The notes below the pieces were generated by a model. That model worked only from the letters and a program-made list of their open reading frames with translations, was not told where the DNA came from and made no database searches. A stretch of 6,578 nucleotides of DNA from JAIMBK01 sp040755215 (GTDB taxonomy: Bacteria; Bacillota; Desulfotomaculia; Desulfotomaculales; Nap2-2B). The DNA lies in NCBI GenBank assembly GCA_040755215.1, contig JBFMBG010000118.1:1-6578 (forward strand), given 5' to 3'. Made by a program: the position numbers and the translations under genes. Shown here piece by piece: positions 1-6,380 of the stretch. Within the stretch, counting starts at the first letter, position 1. Each line of letters starts with the position of its first letter.

Positions 1-203
1 GCTGTGAAGACGATCCACCGCTTGAAAAGCCAATGTGCGTTCAATGGTGCCTGGCCGACGCCCTGACTTACGAAGAAAGGGAAGAAGAAGCCGAAGAAGA
101 AGTGAAGCTGGACGAACTGGAAACGGGACTGGAATCATTGATCGACCAGTTTGGGTGGCAAAAGGTAATTGATACCGTTGCCCGCCTGGCCCAAAAAGAT
201 TAG
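1..203 (+). CDS. C-terminus of a 4Fe-4S dicluster electron-transfer protein (BamC/HycB-like), 5' truncated
   Basis: This is the last 67 residues of a gene that begins upstream; the first complete codon is at position 3 and the stop is TAG at 201-203. The visible part opens inside a ferredoxin-type domain: Cys, ten residues, Cys, three residues, Cys (the last two in PMCVQWC), followed by LADALTY. This is the usual ending of a CxxxPxCVxxCPxxAL cluster motif, here with Leu instead of Pro after the last Cys. A very acidic stretch follows (EEREEEAEEE), then a predicted amphipathic helical tail. Proteins of this type carry electrons between a Mo/W catalytic subunit and partner Fe-S subunits in the cytoplasm. 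The tail and the following HdrCB-type gene suggest a BamC or aldehyde oxidoreductase-associated subunit, but a formate dehydrogenase Fe-S subunit is also possible. The next gene starts 18 bp later, so the two are probably cotranscribed. Fe-S role likely; exact subfamily uncertain. Confidence 0.75.
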   Translation, partial: CEDDPPLEKPMCVQWCLADALTYEEREEEAEEEVKLDELETGLESLIDQFGWQKVIDTVARLAQKD

Positions 204-221
204 GCGAAAGAAGAGGAAATC

Positions 222-1373
222 ATGGAGACCGTAACTCCCTTCAAAGAAGTAATTGAGGAAATTAAAGCAAGCGGCGGAGACGCCGTCAAATTCTGCTACC
301 AGTGCGGAAAGTGCGATACTGTTTGCCCCTGGAACAAGGTTAGACCCTTCAGTATGCGCAGGTTAATCCGCGAGGCCGTATTCGGTTTGACCGAAATAGA
401 GCACGAAGAAATCTGGCGCTGCACTACCTGCGGAAAGTGCCCGGCAGTTTGCCCCCGGGACGTAAAGCAGATCAATAACATGGTGGCCCTGCGCAGGATC
501 GCAACGGGATACGGCGTTTTTCCCGGCGGGGTCAAGCCCGTCCGCACCGTAACCGCGGGCCTCACGGCAGAAGGCAACCCCTTTGGCGAAGAGCGGGCAA
601 AAAGGGCGGACTGGACAAAGGGCCTGGGTATAAAAACATTCACCGAGGAGATGGAAATTTTATATTTCCCCGGCTGTTACCCCAGCTACGACGCAAGATT
701 AAAAAAGGTGGCGCAAGCCACGGCCAGGATCCTCAACAAAGCAGGGGTAGACTTCGGGATCCTGGGCCCCAAAGAAAATTGCTGCGGAGAAAGCATCCGC
801 AAAACGGGTAATGAAGAATTATTTAAACACTTGGCCAGGGAAAACATTAAAACCTTTATTGATCACGGGGTGAAGAAAATCCTTGTCTCCTCCCCGCATT
901 GCTACCACACCTTTAAAAACGAGTATCCCGAATTCAGGGTGAACTTTGAAGTGGTGCACATCTCCCAGTATTTGTTCACGCTGATTAACGAGGGAAGGCT
1001 TCCGATCACCGGGGAATACGGCAAGAAAGTTACGTATCACGACCCGTGTTACCTGGGCCGGCATAACGGCATCTATGACGAACCGCGGGAGGTCTTAAAG
1101 AAGATCCCCGGCTTAGAACTGGTTGAGATGCCCGAGGCGCGGGAGGACAGCCTCTGCTGCGGAGGGGGGGGAGGCCGGATCTGGATGGAAACGCCAAAGT
1201 CTGAGAGATTCGCCAACCTCAGAATAGAGCAGGCTGTCGAAACCGGGGCCGCAGTGCTGGTTACCTCCTGCCCCTACTGCCTCACCAATTTTGAGGACAG
1301 CCGGGTAGTCCTGAATTACGATGAAGTCATCCAGGTTAAGGACATCACGGAGATCCTTCAGGAAGTGATTTAG
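222..1373 (+). CDS. HdrC-HdrB fusion, (Fe-S)-binding CCG-domain protein (HdrD/BamD-like)
   Basis: A 383-residue cytoplasmic iron-sulfur protein with no signal peptide or membrane segment. Two classical 4Fe-4S motifs come first: C25-x2-C28-x2-C31-x3-C35-P and C67-x2-C70-x2-C73-x3-C77-P, which is an HdrC-type module. Two cysteine-rich CCG domains follow, as in HdrB, HdrD and GlpC. The first has C152, C187-C188 and C227, but its last position is C-Y-H-T rather than C-x2-C. The second is complete: C276, 35 residues, C312-C313, 36 residues, C350-x2-C353. In HdrB such domains bind noncubane 4Fe-4S clusters that reduce a disulfide. In other family members they only relay electrons, and the substrate here is unknown. 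Start ATG 222 has GAGGA five to nine bases upstream, a slightly short spacing. In benzoyl-CoA reductase clusters the equivalent subunit is BamD, also placed between BamC and the HdrA-like BamE. Family assignment is firm; the specific role is inferred. Confidence 0.9.
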   Translation: METVTPFKEVIEEIKASGGDAVKFCYQCGKCDTVCPWNKVRPFSMRRLIREAVFGLTEIEHEEIWRCTTCGKCPAVCPRDVKQINNMVALRRIATGYGVFPGGVKPVRTVTAGLTAEGNPFGEERAKRADWTKGLGIKTFTEEMEILYFPGCYPSYDARLKKVAQATARILNKAGVDFGILGPKENCCGESIRKTGNEELFKHLARENIKTFIDHGVKKILVSSPHCYHTFKNEYPEFRVNFEVVHISQYLFTLINEGRLPITGEYGKKVTYHDPCYLGRHNGIYDEPREVLKKIPGLELVEMPEAREDSLCCGGGGGRIWMETPKSERFANLRIEQAVETGAAVLVTSCPYCLTNFEDSRVVLNYDEVIQVKDITEILQEVI

Positions 1374-1391
1374 AGGACGGCGAAACTAGAC

Positions 1392-2189
1392 ATGCAAGAT
1401 ACAACTGGTGGATCGGACAGGAAAGGCGCCGCAGTGGAAATAGTCTGCGTTCGCTTTGCGGACGGGGAATGGGCCAGGACCCCGGTTCACGTGCCTGGCG
1501 AGATGGAGCTCACCATCTATGTAAATGGCCAGGAACTGGTCACCGTCCTGTGCACTCCCACCAGGCTGAATTACCTCGTCCTCGGATTCCTGTATGCCGA
1601 GGGAATCATCTCAGGCCCAGACGACGTGGTGATGATGCGGGTGTGTGAGGATGAAGCACTGGCCGATGTGAGGCTTAAAAACCCCGGGTATAAATTGCCG
1701 GCGCAAAAGACCCTCACCTCCGGGTGTGGTGGCGGGGCAACTTTCAAAACTCAGGGAGAGAGGGTTGCTTCGGATCTTGTTGTTACTCCAACGGAAGTGC
1801 TGTCCCTGATGAAAAAGCTTCAAGAGAAGATGGAGCTCTACCGGCTGAGCGGCGGCGTGCACACCTCCGCGCTGGCCGATACCAAAAACCTGCTCGCCGT
1901 GGCTGAGGATATCGGACGGCATAACACTCTGGACAAGATCCAGGGCGAATGTCTGGTGCGGGGGCTGTCAACAAAAGACCGGCTGCTGCTGACCACCGGT
2001 CGCGTTTCGTCGGAAATGTTGCTCAAGGCGGCAAAGATGCAGGTCCCGGTTGTTGTTTCGCGGCACTCGCCGACGGGGAGAGCCGTTTCGCTTGCCCGTG
2101 AGCTGGGTATTGCCCTGGTTGGTTATGTGCGGGGAAGCCGCTTCCTGGTGTATTCCCACCCGGAGCGACTTGGCTGCAAAACAAATTAA
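1392..2189 (+). CDS. fdhD: FdhD-family sulfurtransferase for Mo/W-bis-pterin cofactor
   Basis: A 265-residue protein that spans the FdhD family along its length. FdhD takes sulfur from a cysteine desulfurase and passes it to the bis-pterin molybdenum or tungsten cofactor; formate dehydrogenase is the known client. Visible landmarks are LTIYVNGQE (about 40-48), the loop SGCGGG with C112, GGVHTSALAD (154-163), AEDIGRHNTLDK (171-182), TTGRVSSEM (201-209) and SRHSPTGRAVSLA near the C-terminus. The active loop has only C112; the second Cys of the CxxC found in the E. coli protein is Gly here. ATG 1392 has GAGGA 14 bases upstream, which is long. GTG 1434, in frame and 14 codons in, has AGGAAAGG seven bases upstream and may be the real start, giving 251 residues. 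The gene lies 18 bp after the HdrCB gene and 53 bp before hdrA. Its presence argues for a bis-pterin enzyme encoded in the same operon. Confidence 0.93.
   Translation: MQDTTGGSDRKGAAVEIVCVRFADGEWARTPVHVPGEMELTIYVNGQELVTVLCTPTRLNYLVLGFLYAEGIISGPDDVVMMRVCEDEALADVRLKNPGYKLPAQKTLTSGCGGGATFKTQGERVASDLVVTPTEVLSLMKKLQEKMELYRLSGGVHTSALADTKNLLAVAEDIGRHNTLDKIQGECLVRGLSTKDRLLLTTGRVSSEMLLKAAKMQVPVVVSRHSPTGRAVSLARELGIALVGYVRGSRFLVYSHPERLGCKTN
1419..1436 (+). promoter_or_regulatory. Ribosome binding site and alternative GTG start for fdhD
   Basis: AGGAAAGG (1419-1426) lies seven bases before GTG 1434, which is in frame with the longer fdhD reading. This signal is better spaced than the GAGGA before ATG 1392. 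The 14 residues between the two starts (M-Q-D-T-T-G-G...) are low in complexity and carry no family motif. The shorter start is therefore a serious candidate, though not proven. Confidence 0.45.
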
Positions 2190-2229
2190 GTATGGCCGGA
2201 CCCGGACAGGACGGGCAATAAAACCTGAT

Positions 2230-2238
2230 GAGGTGATC
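2230..2238 (+). promoter_or_regulatory. Ribosome binding site deciding the GTG start of hdrA
   Basis: GAGGTGATC is a nine-base match to the complement of the usual bacterial 16S rRNA 3' end. The GAGG core ends nine bases before GTG 2243, which is good spacing. The nearby ATG 2249 is 15 bases from the core, so GTG 2243 is preferred. Only a few residues then precede the first Rossmann strand, as expected for an HdrA that begins directly with its FAD domain. Confidence 0.8.
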
Positions 2239-2242
2239 GCAA

Positions 2243-5200
2243 GTGGAAATGCTAATTCAACAACTTTGCAATAGTAATTTTGGAGACGTCATGGTTGTCG
2301 GCGGGGGGATCAGCGGCATTCAAGCCTCCCTTGATCTGGCCGCGGCCGGTTTTAAAGTTTACCTGGTGGAGAAAGCGCCGAGCATCGGCGGGCACATGGC
2401 CCAGCTGGACAAGACCTTTCCCACCAACGACTGCTCCATGTGAATCCTCGCGCCCAAGCTGGTCGAGGTCGACCGGCATCAAAATATCGAGGTCCTGACC
2501 TATACGGAAGTGGACAGGGTCGAAGGGGAAGCGGGAGATTTTAAGGTAACGCTGATTAAAAAGCCCCGGTACGTTATCGAGAGCAAATGCACGGGCTGTA
2601 CTACCTGTGTAGAATACTGCCCGGTCGTCTACCCCGATCAATTTAATCAGGAAATATCGAAAAATAAAGCCATCCATATCTATTTCGCGCAGGCGATTCC
2701 CCTGGTCACCTATATCGACGAAAGCTGCCTTTACCTGAAAGAGAAGAAATGCCGGATTTGCGAAGCAGTCTGTAAGAATGACGCCATCGATTTCCATCAA
2801 GAGGCGGAGAAGGTAGCAGTAAAAGTAGGGGCGATCGTTCTGGCGCCGGGCTTTGCGCCGTTTGATCCCGGGCTAAGGAAGGAATATCGCTACGGAGAGT
2901 TTGCGAACGTGGTCACCAGTATGGACTACGAGCGGCTGTTATGCTCTACCGGGCCGTACGAAGGGGAGATCCTGCGCGCTTCCGACAAAAAGCATCCCCA
3001 TAAGATAGCCTGGGTGCAATGCGTGGGTTCCCGGCAGGTTACTCCCGGCGCCAACAGCTATTGTTCAGCCGTCTGCTGCACGTATGCCCAGAAGCAGGTC
3101 ATTTTAACCAAAGACCACGACCCGGGGGCCGAGTGCACGATCTTCCATAACGATATCCGTTCTTATGGCAAGGATTTCGAGCGGTACTACCAGAGGACGG
3201 AAAAACTTCCCGGGGTCCGCTTCCTCAGAAGCTACGTATCGATCGTAAAAGAAGACCCGCAGACCAGAAACGTCACGATCCGGTATACCACTCCCGAAGA
3301 GGGGGTAAAAGAAGAAGAGTTCGATCTGGTGGTATTGTCCGTGGGCCTGACTCCCCCTGCTGATTTTCAGGACCTGGCCAAAAAGTTCGGCATCGAGCTC
3401 AATTCCCACGGATTCTGCAAAACCAATCCGGCCAATCCGATGGAGACCTCCCGGCCGGGGATTTTCGTCAGCGGAGCCTTCCAGGGCCCGATGGACATCC
3501 CCGAGTCGGTTTTCAGCGCCAGCGGCGCCGGCTCCCAATGCGGCGAACTCCTTGCCTACCGGCGGGGAAGGCTGGCCAGAGAAAGGATCTATCCGCCGGA
3601 AAGGGATGTCTCGGGAGAGGAACCCAGGATAGGCGTCTTTGTGTGTCATTGCGGGGCTAATATCGGGAGGGTGGTGGACGTTCCTTCCACCGTTGAATAT
3701 GCCCTGACCCTGCCCAATGTTGTCTACGCCCAGGAACAGCTATTTTCCTGTGCCACCAATGCGGCCAAAGAAATAACCGACATGATCAAGGAAAAAGGGC
3801 TGAACCGGGTGGTTGTCGCCGCCTGCTCCCCCCGGACCCTGGAGCCGTTATTCCGGGATACCCTGCGGGAGGCGGGAATCAATCAGTATTACTTCGAAAT
3901 GGCCAACATCCGGGAACATTGCTCCTGGGTCCACGCCAAGGAAAAGGAAGAGGCCACCCGCAAAGCAAAGGATATCATCCGGATGTCGGTAGCCCGGGCC
4001 CTTCGTTTGGAGCCCCTGCAGGAATTTGAGCTGCCCGTTCACAAGGCGGCGTTAGTGGTCGGCGGAGGCCTGGCCGGCCTGACCAGCGCTCTCTCCATCG
4101 CGAATCAGGGACACGAAGTTCACCTGGTGGAAAAAGAAAAAGAGCTGGGAGGAATCGCCCGCAGAATTCATTCCACCCTGGAAGGGCTGGATGTTCAGAC
4201 CTACTTGCGGGAACTGATCCGCAAGGTGGATCAGCACCCCTTAATCCACGTCTATACTGGCGCTACCATCATGGAGGCCACCGGTTATGTGGGGAATTTC
4301 GTGACCAGAGTAGAGTCTGAAAAAGGGGTCGCCGAAATAAAACACGGCGCGGCCGTCATCGCTACCGGCGCCGAGGTATACAGACCCACCGAATACCTTT
4401 ACGGCGAAGACGACCGGGTAATGACCCACCTGGAGCTGGAGGAGCAAATCGCCAAAGGAGACGAAAAGGTAATTAACGCAGAGAGTCTCGTGATGATCCA
4501 ATGCGTGGGCTGCCGAAATGAAGACAGAAATTACTGCAGCCGGGTCTGTTGCAGCGAATCGATCAAGAACGCCTTGAAACTAAAAGAGCTAAACCCGCAG
4601 ATGGATATCTACATTCTCTTCCGGGATATCAGAACGTATGGGTTCAAAGAGAATTATTACCGGGAAGCGGCCGGAAAAGAGGTAAGGTTTATCCGCTACG
4701 AGCCGGACGATCAACCCCAGGTGGAAGCTGCGGAGGATGAGGAAGGCCGGCCGGTCTTGCGGGTTACCGTGACTGATCCGATTTTAGGCCAGAAGCTTGC
4801 CATAGATGCCGATCTGATTGCTTTGGCGGCCGCTGTTATCCCTGCCGCCGGAACCAGGGAAGTAGCTGGATTATTCAAGGTTAATTTGAGCCCGGACGGC
4901 TTCTTCAAAGAAGCCCACGTCAAATTAAGACCGGTTGAGTTTGCTACCGACGGCGTTTATCTTTGCGGGATGGCTCACTATCCCAAGTTTATCCCGGAAA
5001 CGATTAACCAGGCTTATGGCGCTGCCGGGCGGGCCTTAACGCTTCTCTCCCGTGATACAGTTACCGCCTCCGGCTCTGTTTGCGAGGTGAATGAGCAGAA
5101 GTGTATGGGTTGCGGGGCATGTAGCGCAGTTTGTGCATATGGCGCCATCGAGTTCCGGGAGACCCGCCGGGGCAAAAAGGCGGTGGTTAACCCTGTTCTC

Positions 5201-5341
5201 TGTAAAGGAGACGGTCTCTGCAATGCAAAGTGTCCAACGGGGGCTATTCAACTCAAGCACTTTACCGATGAAGAGCTCTTGAGTCAAATCGACGCGCTGG
5301 TTCCGGCGGAAGATCGGCAACTTGCTGCCGTGGGCAGGTAG
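2243..5341 (+). CDS. hdrA: Tandem HdrA-type FAD/Fe-S subunit, selenoprotein (BamE-like); TGA 2441 read as Sec67
   Basis: A 1032-residue soluble flavoprotein if TGA 2441-2443 is decoded as Sec; otherwise the frame breaks into a 66-residue piece and a 943-residue piece. First HdrA unit: GGGISG dinucleotide fold (20-25), GGHMAQLDKTFPTND, then C64-S-M-U67 followed by ILAPKLVE. Next is an inserted ferredoxin with C116/C119/C122/C126 and C162/C170/C173/C177, then the HdrA cluster motif C260, C274, C278-C279. The middle is a typical HdrA N-terminal domain: C468-H-C470-G, C503, AACSP with C528, C560. A second FAD fold follows (GGGLAG, 607-612) with its own cluster motif C754, C757, C765, C769-C770. 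The C-terminus is a ferredoxin with C954/C957/C960/C964 and C987-x2-D990-x2-C993-x3-C997. HdrA is the flavin-based electron-splitting subunit of Hdr complexes, and a doubled HdrA occurs as BamE. GTG start with a strong ribosome site. The neighbours HdrCB and MvhD are its expected partners. Family assignment is firm; bifurcation and the substrate are inferred. Confidence 0.9.
2441..2443 (+). other. In-frame TGA read as selenocysteine (Sec67 of HdrA)
   Basis: The codons before the TGA give PTNDCSM and those after give ILAPKLVE, one of the most conserved stretches of HdrA, where most relatives have Cys at this place. The frame is intact on both sides for the whole family length. Sec at this site is known in some methanogen HdrA proteins. 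No other internal TGA interrupts hdrA, which argues against a recoded genetic code. Confidence 0.9.
2458..2477 (+). promoter_or_regulatory. Bacterial SECIS-like hairpin of hdrA
   Basis: An eight-pair stem (2458-2465 with 2470-2477, one U-G pair, the rest Watson-Crick) is capped by the loop AGGU (2466-2469). There are 22 bases between the UGA and the loop, and the second loop base is G. This fits the published bacterial SECIS description (16-37 bases from UGA to loop, a G among the first two loop bases). The loop also resembles the AGGUCU loop of E. coli fdhF. The hairpin lies in the coding sequence for LVEVDR. A competing five-pair stem, 2446-2450 with 2464-2468, has a less suitable loop. Confidence 0.7.
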
Positions 5342-5385
5342 ATATACGAACAGGTGCAGGACCTTCTATGTTGGTCAATTTAAAA

Positions 5386-5394
5386 AAGGGGGTG
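5386..5394 (+). promoter_or_regulatory. Ribosome binding site of mvhD
   Basis: AAGGGGGTG lies a few bases before ATG 5401, at good spacing. ATG 5368 is in frame upstream, but it has only a weak AGG-like signal and would add eleven residues ahead of the conserved start of the family. ATG 5401 is chosen. Confidence 0.7.
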
Positions 5395-5400
5395 GAACGG

Positions 5401-6228
5401 ATGAGGACAGGATTTAAATTTAAACCGAGAATCCTGGGTTTTGTCTGCCATTGGTGAGTGTACGGCGCTGCTGACCTGGCTGGAGTTTCCAGACTGCAAT
5501 ATACGACTGAAATGCGGCTTATGCGCGTCATGTGTTCCGGGAGAGTCGACCTGAAGCATGTCCTCCGGGCCTTCTCGAATGGAACAGACGGGGTGTTTAT
5601 CGGCGGCTGCCGTTTTAACGAATGTAATTATACTACGCACGGGAATTACCATGCGCTGAACATGGTGCTGCTCTGTAGAAAAATAATGGAACACATCGGG
5701 CTGAACCCGGAAAGGCTAAGGCTCGAAGTTATGTCCGGCAGTGAAGGAAACCTTTTTGCCGAAGTCGTGAATGATTTTGTCCAGAAGGTAAAAGAGTTAG
5801 GCCCTCTCGGGGAAGGCGAAGGAATAGACATCAAGTCCAAACTTGCGGAAATTACAAAGTTAGTCCCCTACATTAAGCTGGTGAAGCAGGAGAAGCTGGC
5901 GTCACGTCTGGAAAACCCGGAAGAATATGACAAACTTTTCACCAGTGAAGAGATAGACAGGTTAATTCTCGAAGCACCCGCGTACTATATTGATCCGGGT
6001 AAGTGCCAGGCGTGTATGACTTGCGCCAGGAGATGCCCTGCCGAGGCGATTATAGGCGGCAAAAACCAGATCCATATAATTGATCAAGAGAAATGCATCA
6101 AGTGCGGAACTTGCTTTGAAGTTTGCCCCCCTCGCTTTGGGGCGGTGAGGAAGATTATCGGGGAGCCTGTTCCGCCTCCTCTTCCGGAAGAAAAAAGAAC
6201 CATCGTCAGAAAGGGGAAAGAAAACTGA
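5401..6228 (+). CDS. mvhD: MvhD-type electron-transfer subunit fused to 2x[4Fe-4S] ferredoxin, selenoprotein (BamF-like); TGA 5455 read as Sec19
   Basis: A 275-residue protein if TGA 5455-5457 is read as Sec; a conventional call would begin at GTG 5458 and lose the N-terminus. The MvhD domain (about 10-150) starts with ILGFV-C16-H-W-U19-VYGAADLAGVSRLQY, matching the family pattern GF.C.WC.Y.GADLAG. It continues with RVMCSGR (C45) and GGC70-RFNE-C75-NYTTHGN. These Cys/Sec positions are the ones associated with the single 2Fe-2S cluster of MvhD. After a helical linker comes a C-terminal ferredoxin: C202-x2-C205-x2-C208-x3-C212-P and C232-x2-C235-x2-C238-x3-C242-P. Plain MvhD is about 140 residues, so the ferredoxin is a fusion that provides an additional docking or exit point for electrons. 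MvhD joins a hydrogenase or formate dehydrogenase to HdrA in methanogens; BamF is the benzoyl-CoA reductase version and is a selenoprotein. It lies 59 bp after hdrA. Its stop is TGA 6226, followed two codons later by TAG. Confidence 0.9.
5455..5457 (+). other. In-frame TGA read as selenocysteine (Sec19 of MvhD)
   Basis: The residues before are ILGFVCHW and after are VYGAADLAGVSRLQY, so the TGA stands exactly at the second Cys of the family's C-x2-C. The upstream piece has its own ATG and a strong ribosome binding site, which makes no sense for an 18-residue peptide. Sec at this site is known in VhuD/MvhD of some methanogens and in BamF. Confidence 0.9.
5480..5492 (+). promoter_or_regulatory. 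Bacterial SECIS-like hairpin of mvhD
   Basis: A perfect five-pair stem CUGGA/UCCAG (5480-5484 with 5488-5492) is capped by the loop GUU, with 27 bases between the UGA and the loop. The first loop base is G, and both the distance and the loop fit the bacterial SECIS description. The stem is short and outer pairing is imperfect (for example 5478 with 5494 after a mismatch). The support is therefore weaker than for the hdrA element. Confidence 0.6.
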
Positions 6229-6244
6229 GCTAAATAGAAGTACT

Positions 6245-6268
6245 AAGGCATAAAGGCACCGGGGCACA
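6245..6268 (+). repeat. Period-8 degenerate tandem repeat
   Basis: Three successive eight-base units share the core [ag][ag]ggca: aaggca at 6245, aaggca at 6253 and ggggca at 6261. The next bases (gaggg) look like a decayed fourth unit. Similar eight-base 'aaggcaca/gaggcaca' runs are common between genes in many bacterial genomes. Their function is unknown. Confidence 0.45.
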
Positions 6269-6380
6269 GAGGGAGAAAGGTGCGGGGGAGAAAGATGTCC
6301 CGCATCACGGCCTCTTCAGCAGGAGCGCCCAAACATTCCTGGTCAAGGGGACATGGATGCCCTGATAAATTTTTATTGCA

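Noticed and set aside
76..118. Purine-rich GAAGAA run as a microsatellite or regulatory repeat
   Set aside because: It simply encodes the acidic EEREEEAEEE segment of the Fe-S protein and shows no strict period.
2252..2800. A 182-residue antisense frame opposite hdrA, and similar antisense frames elsewhere
   Set aside because: These overlap strongly supported genes, show no recognisable motif or ribosome site, and are expected by-products of codon bias.
5368..5400. ATG 5368 as the start of mvhD
   Set aside because: It is in frame but has only a weak ribosome site, and the extra eleven residues precede the usual family start. ATG 5401 has a strong, well-spaced site.
2441..5457. TGA codons as nonsense mutations or frameshifts (pseudogenes)
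   Set aside because: Both fall exactly at a family Cys position. The frame is unchanged on both sides, all cluster motifs are intact, and each is followed by a SECIS-like hairpin. Two independent decays at such sites are improbable.
1..6228. A recoded genome in which TGA means Trp or Gly
   Set aside because: Only two TGA codons occur inside roughly 5.9 kb of coding sequence, and both are at Cys positions. Tryptophans are written TGG, and a recoded genome would show many more in-frame TGAs.
6226..6228. The final TGA of mvhD as a third Sec codon
   Set aside because: It is followed by only two codons and then TAG, with no conserved sequence after it. It acts as the stop.
6256..6283. GCACC/GGTGC inverted repeat as a transcription terminator after mvhD
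   Set aside because: The stem is only five pairs with an 18-base loop and no T run follows, so it does not meet the form of an intrinsic terminator.
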